Below, one piece after another: positions 42,974 through 51,670 of a stretch of 64,000 bases of DNA. The notes under the pieces were generated by a model, which ran no database searches, was not told the DNA's origin, and saw nothing but the letters and a program-made list of their open reading frames with translations. Origin of the DNA: Jiulongibacter sediminis. Its GTDB lineage: Bacteria; Bacteroidota; Bacteroidia; Cytophagales; Spirosomataceae. A program made the position numbers and the translations under genes. Position 1 is the first letter of the stretch; each line of letters begins with the position of its first letter. Location of the stretch: NCBI RefSeq assembly GCF_001306455.1, contig NZ_LGTQ01000006.1, positions 248,001 to 312,000 on the forward strand. The letters are read 5' to 3'.

Positions 42974-45900
42974 TTAAAATGAATTAATCACCAGCTGTAT
43001 TTCGTGTTTTCCAGGGCCTAGCCTAACCGTGCTAAAGCCTGAGTTAACCTTTAGTCCATTATGCATGAGTTCTTTTCCAGGGGCCGGAGCAATCTCAAAT
43101 TCTGCAACCATATTGGCCGGTATTTCAATTTCAAATACTTGTAAACGCGGATTTTTGAATTGATAATAGCCCTTGATGGGTCCGAGAATGGTCGGAACCT
43201 CAATTTCACTATTTTTCAAACTACCCATCTGAGGTTTAATTTGGGCTACACCAAAACCAGGTGTTTTAGGCTGTATGCCCCAAAGCCCTCGGGGAATACT
43301 ATTTGCCGGTACGGCTCCCCAGGCATGATTCCAGTCAAGGTTGTTTTTATATTTCAGATCCCAAGCCTCCAGCGTCATGGTAGAACCCGCTCTGATCATA
43401 TTATACCAGCTTCTATCTGAGGTATCGGTTAAAAGCTGCAGGGCGTAATCAGCAGCTCGGGCGTTATATAGACCGTCCATTAAGTATTGTGAACCATAAA
43501 CACTACAGGCCATTCCTCTTGATTTGATATGCCCTACCACCGAATGAATATGCTCATTCGGTACTATGTTAAAAGCCAATGGCAGCATATTGGCATGCAG
43601 GGCCGCATGGTCTGTGCCTATTCCATCTACATAAACACCACGACTATAATCAAACATTTTTTCATTGATGGCCTTTTTGGCTTTGAGAGCACGAATCTCA
43701 AACTCCAAAGACTCTTGTGTTTTGCCCATAACCCTTGCAAACTCTGACATGATTTTCATGTTTTGATAATAGAAGGCATTGACGACGGTATTGTATTCTT
43801 TGAAAACATAGGCGTCACGCTCGCCTTTGTTCGAGGGGTCACCACCCCAGCCTGCCGATGGCCAGTCTACAATGTCCCTGAAAGTCTCCTTCATATCTTT
43901 TGGGAAACCCAGGTTTGCCATCAATTCCGGGGTCATTTTGCTTGATGTAATTAGCCCGTCTTCATTAGCCAGTTCATAAAGCGTTTTATGTTTCAATTGA
44001 TCATAATACTTCTCAATTAACTCGGTATTGCCGGTGTACATATAATCAGCGTAGAACATCAGAGCCACATGTAGCTGCCACTCTGTGGGCCAGGTAGGGT
44101 GCTCCATGAAATACTCAATGGTTTGCCGGGCAATGGCATACTCTCTATCCGTAGTGTAATGGCTCAGTTGATTTAGATAAGCATCCGCCTCATAAGGAAT
44201 TCTCTCACGATCGCCGTCGACATACAGACCATTAAACGTAGTCGCTTTTATCGTGTATTTACAAATCTCCCAAACCTGATTCAGAATATCATTGGAGCTC
44301 GTGAAACGGCTTGATGAATCTTCCCAATAACTATGATAAGCCAATTGAGTAAAACTCTCTTCGGCTATGGGCTCTTTGGCTCCTTCTATTTCGGCGTATC
44401 TGAAAGGCATCAAAACCGGAAAACCCTCAGGTAACGGAAGAGCCTTGCCCGGTAGTGTATTTCTTTTATCGGGTTCTATTTGCAGTTGATAGTGTGTCTG
44501 GCCAGGCTTCACTTCCATTTTGATCTCCTGATACCGGATATGGCTTTGAGGAAAAGGGGCCCGATTGATGTTTTTCCCATCTAGCTGCTCCCCTATTCTG
44601 ATGGTTAAAACATGCTCTTTTCTAGCTTTATAGGTAAACTCCAGAGTACTAAAAGCGGCCTTGCCAAAATCAAGAAAGTAGCTTTGATCTCTTTTCTCAA
44701 AAACCTTGGGTTTGATATGCTCAATTTGAAAACTGTTGGGAGTTGTAATCGTTTTTTCGGCAGTACCCATCGTAAAACTTTGGATCCCGGAGTATCTTGA
44801 AAGCCTGTTTTCCTGATCCCAGATACGTACTTTCCAGAAATAGCTTTTACCAACAACTAAGGGCTTTCCGCCATATTCCACGTTAAAAGACTTGTTGGTA
44901 CGAACCTGTTCACTATTCCAGATATCACCAATGTTCTTCTTTATGTTTTCTTCTGTGGAGGCCACAAGTATTTGATAAGCCGATTGTGTAACCGCACCGT
45001 CAGGAACTACCCAACCAAACTCCGGCTGTTCATCCAGAATTTTGACACCTTCGGTGTTTCTTATCCATTCAATGGTCAATTGACCCGGGCCTTCAGAATA
45101 AGCATCTGAATGTTCTAAAATCAGTCGGTCAGTAGCTTTTCGAAATGCATTTAGTTTTTGCTCATAACCCTGCACCTTTATCAGATTATTGACTTCATCT
45201 GGGTCCTCTTTCAGGTTATAGAGTTCCTCAATAGATTGATCATTGACATACCTGAAATATTTCCAATCTTTAGTTCTTACGCCTTCGCTCGGTGGAATAT
45301 TATCAAATTCCCATAGATGTTCAATGAGCACGGTATCCCTTTTCAGGTCGTGCGACTTGTCTTTTACTATGGGGACTAAACTCTTGCCATGCCATTCTTT
45401 AGGAGCCGTAATACCGGCAAGATCCAAAATCGTTGGAGGCACGTCTATATTGAGAGCCATAACCTCACTTTCATTGCTTTTGAGATTTCGCGGGTCATAA
45501 ACAATTAAAGGAACCCTGATGGAATTGTCATACATCAGCCATTTGCCGGCCAGCTGCCTTTCGCCCAGAAAATAGCCATTATCACCCATTAAAATGATGA
45601 TGGTGTTTTGGTCAATGCCTTTTTTTGAGAGCTCCCGACGAATATTGGCAATCTCGCGATCGATACCCGCAATCATGCGGTAATACCCTTTTACACTGTG
45701 CTGGTATTTTTCGGGGGTGTCATATCGCCAGGTCCATCGTAAACGGTTAAAACCATCCCTAACAATTTTGGGCAAAGCCTCGAAAAAATTATCCTCACCA
45801 AGGTTTGGCCCGGGAATAACCACCTCCCGCAAGAGTTCATCTGATTCCTTTTGCCAGAAATATTGCTCCTTTGCTGAGTCATGAGCGTGTGGAGCACTGA

Positions 45901-46477
45901 AACTCAACGAAAGACAAAAAGGCTTGTCGGGGTCTGTTCTTTGAATGAAATCAATCGCTTGCTGGCCGGTGTAGCGGGTAAGGTGAACCGTGTCTTTGCC
46001 TATCGTCTTATAATAATACCCTCTTTTGTCAGGGTAAGCATTGTTTCGATCATACGACTCAAACTCGTCAAACTGCTTTTCTAAATGCTCATACCTGACC
46101 CCGTATTTGCCATAAAAGCCCGTTCTGTACCCATTCTCTTTCAGAATTCTCGGGTAGGAGGTCGTCATGTATGATTCCCTGATATTTCCTGTCTGAAAAT
46201 TGAAATTATGCTGGCGTTCATACATTCCGGTAAGAATGCTTGCCCTGCTTGCCGCACAAATCGGGGTAGTTACCATAGCATTCCTGAAATAGGTTCCTTC
46301 GCTCGCCAACTTGTCCATTTCAGGTGTGGATACCAGCTCATTGCCAAAATAACCAAGGGCGTCAAACCGCTGATCATCAGTAAGAATAAAAATAATGTTT
46401 GGCTTTTCAGAGCCCGAATCCTGAGCATGAAGTACAAAGAAGTGAAAGCCCAGAAAGAGAAAAAATACAATTCTCAT
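42974..46477 (-). CDS. Sulfatase / GH78 alpha-L-rhamnosidase fusion protein
   Basis: One 1167-residue secreted polypeptide (signal peptide 1-18) with two enzymes. The N-terminal part (about 25-490) is an S1 arylsulfatase-type sulfatase with the formylglycine motif CAASR at 74-78 ([14 protein letters not shown]) and the metal-binding [11 protein letters not shown] at 27-37. The C-terminal part (about 500-1160) is GH78-like: N-terminal beta domains, then [19 protein letters not shown] and [16 protein letters not shown], and the end blocks with [10 protein letters not shown] and [20 protein letters not shown]. It should remove sulfate and rhamnose from sulfated polysaccharide such as ulvan-type material. 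An anaerobic or FGE-type maturation factor is needed and is not in the window. Confidence 0.9.
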   Translation of the reverse strand: MRIVFFLFLGFHFFVLHAQDSGSEKPNIIFILTDDQRFDALGYFGNELVSTPEMDKLASEGTYFRNAMVTTPICAASRASILTGMYERQHNFNFQTGNIRESYMTTSYPRILKENGYRTGFYGKYGVRYEHLEKQFDEFESYDRNNAYPDKRGYYYKTIGKDTVHLTRYTGQQAIDFIQRTDPDKPFCLSLSFSAPHAHDSAKEQYFWQKESDELLREVVIPGPNLGEDNFFEALPKIVRDGFNRLRWTWRYDTPEKYQHSVKGYYRMIAGIDREIANIRRELSKKGIDQNTIIILMGDNGYFLGERQLAGKWLMYDNSIRVPLIVYDPRNLKSNESEVMALNIDVPPTILDLAGITAPKEWHGKSLVPIVKDKSHDLKRDTVLIEHLWEFDNIPPSEGVRTKDWKYFRYVNDQSIEELYNLKEDPDEVNNLIKVQGYEQKLNAFRKATDRLILEHSDAYSEGPGQLTIEWIRNTEGVKILDEQPEFGWVVPDGAVTQSAYQILVASTEENIKKNIGDIWNSEQVRTNKSFNVEYGGKPLVVGKSYFWKVRIWDQENRLSRYSGIQSFTMGTAEKTITTPNSFQIEHIKPKVFEKRDQSYFLDFGKAAFSTLEFTYKARKEHVLTIRIGEQLDGKNINRAPFPQSHIRYQEIKMEVKPGQTHYQLQIEPDKRNTLPGKALPLPEGFPVLMPFRYAEIEGAKEPIAEESFTQLAYHSYWEDSSSRFTSSNDILNQVWEICKYTIKATTFNGLYVDGDRERIPYEADAYLNQLSHYTTDREYAIARQTIEYFMEHPTWPTEWQLHVALMFYADYMYTGNTELIEKYYDQLKHKTLYELANEDGLITSSKMTPELMANLGFPKDMKETFRDIVDWPSAGWGGDPSNKGERDAYVFKEYNTVVNAFYYQNMKIMSEFARVMGKTQESLEFEIRALKAKKAINEKMFDYSRGVYVDGIGTDHAALHANMLPLAFNIVPNEHIHSVVGHIKSRGMACSVYGSQYLMDGLYNARAADYALQLLTDTSDRSWYNMIRAGSTMTLEAWDLKYKNNLDWNHAWGAVPANSIPRGLWGIQPKTPGFGVAQIKPQMGSLKNSEIEVPTILGPIKGYYQFKNPRLQVFEIEIPANMVAEFEIAPAPGKELMHNGLKVNSGFSTVRLGPGKHEIQLVINSF

Positions 46478-46724
46478 TGTTCTGTTTATTAACTCAAAAA
46501 ATCATTCAAGTGCATCTCAAAACTTCTGGTAGCTTGTCTGAAAACTTAGTAACAACTCGCCGTCTTCCTGTATTTGGGAAGCGAATGAAATTATGGTTTT
46601 GAGATCCACATAAACTTAAGCCATTCATGCTAAGTTTTTGATAAAGTAGGGCTTTTATTCGTGGAAGTCAGTCCTGACGTATCCTAGGATTAGGTTGATT
46701 TGATCATTGAAAGAAGTACTGAAA

Positions 46725-46756
46725 ACGAAAAAAGGCCAGCTTCTCAGCTGACCTTT
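46725..46756 (-). terminator. Terminator downstream of the tRNA-Phe remnant
   Basis: On the minus strand, an 11-bp stem (arms 46731-46741 and 46746-46756, one G-T pair) with a TCTC loop is followed by a U run. It lies just 3' of the broken tRNA copy, so it may be the original terminator of tRNA-Phe. Confidence 0.85.
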
Positions 46757-46759
46757 ATA

Positions 46760-46826
46760 TGGTGGTGATGGACGGTCCCTCCCGATAGCTATCGGGATAT
46801 CGGGAGAACCGCCGACACAAGGATTT
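46760..46826 (-). pseudogene. Broken copy of the tRNA-Phe 3' half
   Basis: The plus strand reads TGGTGGTGATGGACGG at 46760-46775 and GAACCGCCGACACAAGGATT at 46806-46825, exactly as in the intact tRNA-Phe gene at 47163-47238. In place of the four T-loop bases AATC there is a 30-nt insert (46776-46805). The copy covers the 3' acceptor strand with CCA, the T arm and part of the anticodon arm; the 5' half is missing, so it cannot make a tRNA. Confidence 0.85.
46780..46797. repeat. 18-bp palindrome inside the tRNA remnant
   Basis: TCCCGATAGCTATCGGGA is a perfect palindrome; its right half TATCGGGA (46790-46797) is repeated at once at 46798-46805. This resembles dispersed palindromic repeat units in Bacteroidota genomes and accounts for the 30-nt insertion in the T loop of the tRNA copy. 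Confidence 0.7.
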
Positions 46827-46832
46827 AGAGTT

Positions 46833-47120
46833 TTACAATAATTGAAGTTTATCAACCATTTCTGGATACTTCTTTAAGTTCTGTATATACTTAGTTGACT
46901 TCATAGACTTTATTTTCTTTTCAATTTTTAGGGCCTTTGCCCGATTATCGCACTCAATAAGAAGAAACGTTTGCCAATCACTTGTCTGTTTCGTGAAAGC
47001 CTTTTGACGCCTACCTTCATTATGCTCTATGAGACGTTCAACAGGAAAAGCTGATTCACCTATATAATATTTTAAAATGCTTGAAGAGTAGAGGATATAA
47101 ACATAGTGTTTCATTGACAT
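46833..47120 (-). CDS. GIY-YIG nuclease family protein
   Basis: A 95-residue protein starting MSMKHYVYILYSS (ATG 47120; the second Met at 47114 is equally possible). The GIY-YIG core is YVYIL near 6-10 and YYIGES near 17-22, followed by the RLIEHNEG block with its Arg and Glu, and a Lys-rich end (KALKIEKKIKSMKSTKYIQN). It is the short UPF0213/YhbQ-like type. It may nick DNA or RNA. It lies between an intact tRNA-Phe and a copy of its 3' half, with a terminator just ahead of it, so it may be expressed only by read-through or from a weak internal promoter. Confidence 0.85.
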   Translation of the reverse strand: MSMKHYVYILYSSSILKYYIGESAFPVERLIEHNEGRRQKAFTKQTSDWQTFLLIECDNRAKALKIEKKIKSMKSTKYIQNLKKYPEMVDKLQLL

Positions 47121-47134
47121 GGATTTTAAATAAA

Positions 47135-47160
47135 AAAGCCGACTCTTTCGAATCGGCTTT
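47135..47160 (-). terminator. Terminator of tRNA-Phe
   Basis: An 8-bp stem (AAAGCCGA/TCGGCTTT, arms 47135-47142 and 47153-47160) with a 10-nt loop; read on the minus strand it ends in a U run (A run at 47132-47137). It lies 2 nt downstream of the tRNA CCA end. Confidence 0.88.
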
Positions 47161-47162
47161 CC

Positions 47163-47238
47163 TGGTGGTGATGGACGGAATCGAACCGCCGACACAAGGA
47201 TTTTCAGTCCTTTGCTCTACCAACTGAGCTACATCACC
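47163..47238 (-). tRNA. tRNA-Phe (GAA)
   Basis: A 76-nt cloverleaf on the minus strand: acceptor GGTGATG/CATCACC, D arm GCTC..GAGC, anticodon loop CTGAAAA with GAA anticodon on an AAGGA/TCCTT stem, T arm GGCGG/CCGTC with TTCGATT loop, and encoded CCA. All stems pair (one G-T in the T arm). It is a single tRNA, not in an operon. Confidence 0.97.
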
Positions 47239-47473
47239 ATTGTGATTACACCACCATTCCCATATTTTGGGAGTGCAAAAATAGATAAAAAGGTTTTCTG
47301 CACAAATAATTTCAGTTTTTCTATAAAAAATAATTCCAGCCGCTTCTTCTGCATTACTTCCTCTAAAAATCTCGATCTCAATCCCTCTCCTCCCCTCTTT
47401 CATTTCTCATTCCTTTTTCTCATTTTTGTTTTAGTATGCTTGCATACTATTTTCATCAACCTTTGATTATCTC

Positions 47474-48796
47474 ATGGCCTATATTCAGCAAGTCTTGTTT
47501 CTGATCGTTTTCGCGGCAGCCGCCTATCTCATTGCCCGTCGGATTGTTTTAATCAAAAAAACCATTCAACTCGGCAAATCCGATGACCGTACCGATCAGC
47601 CCGGCGTTCGATTAAAAACGATGTTGAGAATTGCTTTTGGGCAGAAAAAAATGTTTGACCGACCCTTGGTGGGTCTTCTTCACTTTTTGGTCTATGCCGG
47701 ATTCATTCTTATCAATATTGAGATTTTGGAAATCATTATAGACGGCCTGTTTGGTACTCACCGCGTATTAGCGAAACCTTTAGGAAGTTTTTACCCCGTT
47801 ATTATTAACTTTTTTGAAGTTTTGGCTCTCGGAGTCATCATAGCCTGTGTTGTCTTTTTGATTCGTAGAAACATTCTGAAAATTGGTCGCCTCCACCCTT
47901 CAAGCTCCAAAGAAATGAAGGGCTGGCCGGCAATGGATGCCAACCTGATCCTCATCTTTGAAATTGCTTTGATGATGGCCTTTCTGAAAATGAATGCAGC
48001 TGATAGTATCCTTCAAAGTCGTGGTGTAGGCCACTTCGCAGAAACGCAGACAGGTTCATTTCTGATCAGCTCCTGGCTTGCACCATTTATGGAGCCATTC
48101 TCTTCTGATATTCTTCAATTTACCGAACGTGGTGCCTGGTGGTTTCATATTGTTGGTATTTTGTTTTTTGCACTTTATGTCACGTATTCAAAGCATTTGC
48201 ACATTGGCCTTGCTTTCCCGAATACCTATTTCGCCGACCTGAAACCAAGAGGTCAGATGAGCAATATGCCCGCCGTCACCAAAGAGGTAAAAATCATGAT
48301 GGAGCTGGAACAACCCTCTGAAAATGAGGAAGAAGTAGGGCGATTCGGAGCAAAAGATGTGGAAGACCTGAGCTGGAAAAACCTCATGGATGCTTACAGC
48401 TGCACCGAGTGTGGTCGTTGTACTTCGCAATGCCCGGCAAATATCACAGGCAAAGCCCTTTCCCCTAGAAAAATCATGATGAGTACCCGAGACAGGCTGG
48501 AGGATATTCAAAAAGGCTGGCTTAAAAACGGGTATGATTTTAAAGATGAAAAAAGCCTCAATGGTGACTACATCACCGAAGAAGAGCTTCTGGCCTGCAC
48601 CAGCTGCAATGCCTGTGTAGAGGCCTGTCCCGTTCTGATCAATCCATTAGACATCATTTTGCAGCTACGCAGATATAATGTCATGGAAGAATCAAAAGCT
48701 CCGCAAAGCTGGAATATGATGTTTCAAAACCTTGAAACCAACATGGCTCCATGGAAATTCTCGCCAGACGATCGTATGAAATGGGTATCGGAATAG
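47474..48796 (+). CDS. Membrane-bound 4Fe-4S dicluster protein
   Basis: A 440-residue protein with an N-terminal membrane part (segments near 5-21, 66-90, 108-130, 155-172 and 222-240) like a cytochrome-b-type subunit, and a soluble C-terminus with two 4Fe-4S clusters: C310/C313/C316/C320 (CTECGRCTSQCP) and C375/C378/C381/C385 (CTSCNACVEACP). It resembles the heterodisulfide-reductase-like or membrane electron-transfer subunits found in Bacteroidota, which usually sit beside a second Fe-S protein with CCG domains. No such partner is adjacent here: the next gene is anmK. Likely role: electron transfer to or from quinone; acceptor unknown. Confidence 0.87.
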   Translation: MAYIQQVLFLIVFAAAAYLIARRIVLIKKTIQLGKSDDRTDQPGVRLKTMLRIAFGQKKMFDRPLVGLLHFLVYAGFILINIEILEIIIDGLFGTHRVLAKPLGSFYPVIINFFEVLALGVIIACVVFLIRRNILKIGRLHPSSSKEMKGWPAMDANLILIFEIALMMAFLKMNAADSILQSRGVGHFAETQTGSFLISSWLAPFMEPFSSDILQFTERGAWWFHIVGILFFALYVTYSKHLHIGLAFPNTYFADLKPRGQMSNMPAVTKEVKIMMELEQPSENEEEVGRFGAKDVEDLSWKNLMDAYSCTECGRCTSQCPANITGKALSPRKIMMSTRDRLEDIQKGWLKNGYDFKDEKSLNGDYITEEELLACTSCNACVEACPVLINPLDIILQLRRYNVMEESKAPQSWNMMFQNLETNMAPWKFSPDDRMKWVSE

Positions 48797-48811
48797 TTTT
48801 CAGTATGCAGC

Positions 48812-48861
48812 TACAGTGGGTAGTATTAATGTAACTTTGCCTACTGCCACTGCCCACTGTA
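48812..48861 (+). promoter_or_regulatory. Inverted repeat enclosing a -7 box before anmK
   Basis: Arms 48812-48824 (TACAGTGGGTAGT) and 48849-48861 (ACTGCCCACTGTA) pair over 13 bp with one G-T. The 24-nt interval holds TAACTTTG at 48832-48839, a TAnnTTTG match 34 nt before the anmK start. A hairpin here could hide or present the promoter. The arms use the same CAGT-type words as the other spacer repeats. Confidence 0.5.
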
Positions 48862-48873
48862 AACTCAAAGCAA

Positions 48874-50064
48874 ATGAACCCTTCGATTGAAAAACTTCAT
48901 CACATCGCTCAAAAAGAAAGTCGGCTTATCATCGGTCTGATGTCAGGCACTTCTCTTGACGGCCTGGATGTTGCCCTTTGTCGGTTTTCAGGTGACGGGC
49001 AAAATACTGAGGTAGAGTTACTTGCCTTTGAGACTATGCCTTTTGAAGAGGGTGTCAAAGCCGAAATCAGGAAGGTGTTTGCTAAAAAAGAAGTTGACTT
49101 TCATCACCTCTGCATGCTCAACCCCTGGATTGGGAACCTCCACGGTCAATTGGTCAATGAATGCTTGAAAAAATGGGGGAGAAGAGCTGAAGAAATTGAC
49201 CTCATCGCCAGTCATGGGCAAACGGTAATGCACATGCCTAAGCGACTGCACAAAAACGAGCTTTTCCCAAACTCAACACTCCAAATAGGAGATGCTGATC
49301 ATTTGGCCAGAGAAGTCGGGGTTATCACACTTTCAGATTTCAGACAAAAGCATTGTGCAGCGGGTGGAGAAGGAGCACCTTTGGCTTTGTATGGAGACTT
49401 TCTTTTGTTTTCTTCCAAACAGGAAAATCGCGTTTTGATCAATATTGGCGGCATCGCCAATTTTACTTTTTTACCCTCATCAGGTGATTTCTCAAAGGTT
49501 TTTGCAACGGACACAGGCCCCGGTAACACCTTGATTGACGCCTTTACTCAAAAGCATTTTGGTAAGCCCTACGACGAGAACGCTAAAATTGCAAGGAAGG
49601 GCAAGGTCTCTAAAAAATTTCTGGAAGCACTTTTAGAGCATGAGTATTTCTCACAACCTGTACCAAAAACGACTGGTCCTGAACTGTTTAACCTCCATTA
49701 TCTAGAGATGGCCATTATAAAAAGTAGCGTAAACATTTCAAATGAAGATATTCTTCAAACGCTTTGCCATTTTACCGCCCAAAGTCTCACACATGAAATC
49801 AAAAGATCTGTCTCTTTAGATTCAAAAACCACCCTCTATCTAAGTGGGGGCGGTATGCACAACCCCTTGCTGGTTGAATTGATCAAACAAGAATTGCCTC
49901 AAATTGCCGTTGAAGTCATGGATAAACTTGGGGTTTCAGGCGATGCCAAGGAGGCTGTCTTATTTGCGGCTCTGGCTAATGAAACCCTTGCCGGGTCGGG
50001 TTTTATTTCTCCCGGAAACCCTAAGGAACAGTTTTTTATGGGTAAAATATCATTACCTCTTTAA
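48874..50064 (+). CDS. anmK: Anhydro-N-acetylmuramic acid kinase
   Basis: A 396-residue kinase of the acetate/sugar kinase fold that opens and phosphorylates 1,6-anhydro-MurNAc to MurNAc-6-phosphate in peptidoglycan recycling. The family start IIGLMSGTSLDGLDVALCRF (19-38), the block TVMHMPKRLHKNELFPNSTL in the middle, and the phosphate-binding LINIGGIANFTFLP and FATDTGPGNTLIDAF segments are present, with LYLSGGGMHNPLL near 325-337. Length is normal. No murQ partner is adjacent. Confidence 0.94.
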   Translation: MNPSIEKLHHIAQKESRLIIGLMSGTSLDGLDVALCRFSGDGQNTEVELLAFETMPFEEGVKAEIRKVFAKKEVDFHHLCMLNPWIGNLHGQLVNECLKKWGRRAEEIDLIASHGQTVMHMPKRLHKNELFPNSTLQIGDADHLAREVGVITLSDFRQKHCAAGGEGAPLALYGDFLLFSSKQENRVLINIGGIANFTFLPSSGDFSKVFATDTGPGNTLIDAFTQKHFGKPYDENAKIARKGKVSKKFLEALLEHEYFSQPVPKTTGPELFNLHYLEMAIIKSSVNISNEDILQTLCHFTAQSLTHEIKRSVSLDSKTTLYLSGGGMHNPLLVELIKQELPQIAVEVMDKLGVSGDAKEAVLFAALANETLAGSGFISPGNPKEQFFMGKISLPL

Positions 50065-50116
50065 GCTCAAGCGTTTAATTTGACGTATTTTTGATCAATA
50101 CATTTTCATTTTGCCC

Positions 50117-51670
50117 GTGGCAATAAAATCTATTTCAAGATCAGCGTTTTTTGATAAATTATTCAGCAATAATAACTTACGTGCAGTAAGTAGTTTGGAT
50201 GAATATACCTCTCCTTTAAACAAAGCAGAGGTTTATCACTTATTGAAACGCTGCTGCTACTCTATTGATGTTTCATTTGCAAATTCGCTGATTGGTAAAA
50301 CGGCGAGAGAGGTGGTCAACCTCCTGATCAATAACGCAACCAACAGAACAATTCCTGCTCCACCTTTTGATGTTAATCAAGGTTTTAGAAACCCTCAGCT
50401 TCTGCCCGCCGAGCAATATCAGGACGAAAGAAATAAAAATCTGACGGCTCATTTTGCTCAAAACAAACAGCTTATTGAGTGGTGGATAGACCTGATGCGA
50501 AAGGATACCAAAAGTCTCGGCGAAAAGGTCACTTTTATGTGGCATTCGCATTTTACCACGCAATATGAAGGTAACGAACCGATTTCGGCTCAGTACATGT
50601 ATCGGCAGAATCAGCTACTCAGAAGGCAGTTTCTTGGTGATTTTAAATCCTTTCTGGAGCAAATAACCATTGACGGAGCCATGCTCCAATACCTAAACGG
50701 TAGTCAGAATATCAAAGATGCTCCGAATGAGAACTACGCCCGGGAGCTTTTTGAGCTATATTCAGTCGGCATAGGCGATGGCCATTACACAGAAGACGAT
50801 ATACGTGAAGCTGCAAAGGTGCTAACAGGCTGGAAAGCCACGCACTTCCTGGAAGAAACCGAGATTTATCAACCATACCTCAGGGTCAATCAATTCAGTA
50901 CAGATACTAAGACTGTTTTTGATACTGAATTTGTGGTAGACTATGAGGTCAATCAGACCAACGTTTTCAAAAACTCCATCCAGAAACTCATGCAGGTTAC
51001 TCTGGATAAAAAGGGGGAAGAAGTTTCCCGTTTTATTATGGGGAAAATGTACCGGGCTTTCGTTTATAACAACCCTGATACCGACGAAAATGAGACCGTC
51101 AAAGAGCTTGCTGCCTATTTCAGATCGAATGGTTTTGATACTAAAAAAGCTTTAATAAAGCTTTTGACAAGTCAACATTTCTTTGATGCCAATAATCATG
51201 GGATATCCATAAAATCTCCGTTGGAAAGCTTCCTGAACTTCACGGCTCATTTTGACCTGTCAAATGAAGAACTTAGAATCGCTCTTAAAGATTATGGTCA
51301 GGAATTACTGAACCCTCCGGATGTTAGCGGATGGAAAGGCTACCGAAGCTGGGTAAATACTAAGTCATTGCCGGGTTTTATTGAAAGTTTCACCACTATT
51401 CTCAACAGCAAGTCAGACCTGTACGTTGGTGAGTGGGCTTCAAAGCTGGATAACTATAACGATGCCTACGGTTTAACCGAAAGCCTGGCTCTTCTCTTTT
51501 TTGGAAGGGTACCCACTGAAAGCAGACTTAAGAAAGTGGAAAATGCTTTGCTTGGAGGGGCTCCATATTATGAGTGGCCGGAGATAGCTGCCAATAAAGA
51601 AAATGCCGGAATCAGAGTTAAGGTAGCTTTGAGAGATATGTTTAAAATGCCTGAATTTTACTTAATCTGA
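50117..51670 (+). CDS. DUF1800 family protein
   Basis: About 517 residues, starting at GTG 50117 (TTG 50111 is the alternative; no ATG is nearby). Family blocks are AEVYHLLKRCCYSIDVSFA, the block KVTFMWHSHFTTQYEG near 137-152, NGSQNIKDAPNENYARELFE, GIGDGHYTEDDIREAAKVLT and NPPDVSGWKGYRSWVNT near the C-terminus. DUF1800 proteins are of unknown activity and are nearly always paired with a DUF1501 protein; the pair here overlaps by one base (TGATGG). No signal peptide is obvious at the N-terminus. Confidence 0.88.
   Translation: MAIKSISRSAFFDKLFSNNNLRAVSSLDEYTSPLNKAEVYHLLKRCCYSIDVSFANSLIGKTAREVVNLLINNATNRTIPAPPFDVNQGFRNPQLLPAEQYQDERNKNLTAHFAQNKQLIEWWIDLMRKDTKSLGEKVTFMWHSHFTTQYEGNEPISAQYMYRQNQLLRRQFLGDFKSFLEQITIDGAMLQYLNGSQNIKDAPNENYARELFELYSVGIGDGHYTEDDIREAAKVLTGWKATHFLEETEIYQPYLRVNQFSTDTKTVFDTEFVVDYEVNQTNVFKNSIQKLMQVTLDKKGEEVSRFIMGKMYRAFVYNNPDTDENETVKELAAYFRSNGFDTKKALIKLLTSQHFFDANNHGISIKSPLESFLNFTAHFDLSNEELRIALKDYGQELLNPPDVSGWKGYRSWVNTKSLPGFIESFTTILNSKSDLYVGEWASKLDNYNDAYGLTESLALLFFGRVPTESRLKKVENALLGGAPYYEWPEIAANKENAGIRVKVALRDMFKMPEFYLI

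Larger units (their letters stand above)
46830..47203 (-). mobile_element. Candidate mini-element: GIY-YIG gene plus replacement tRNA-Phe 3' end
   Basis: Inferred unit between the broken tRNA 3' half and the matching 3' half of the intact tRNA-Phe. It holds a GIY-YIG nuclease gene and its own terminator (47131-47160). The near 40-nt direct repeats at its ends are the tRNA 3' halves, as expected if an element landed in the tRNA gene and rebuilt its 3' end. No integrase is present. A simple tandem duplication of the tRNA end is the alternative. Confidence 0.45.

Noticed and set aside
47056-47403. 115-residue open frame on the minus strand that would read through the tRNA-Phe gene
   Set aside because: Its middle is a translation of the tRNA itself, a common artefact; the tRNA and the GIY-YIG gene explain the sequence.
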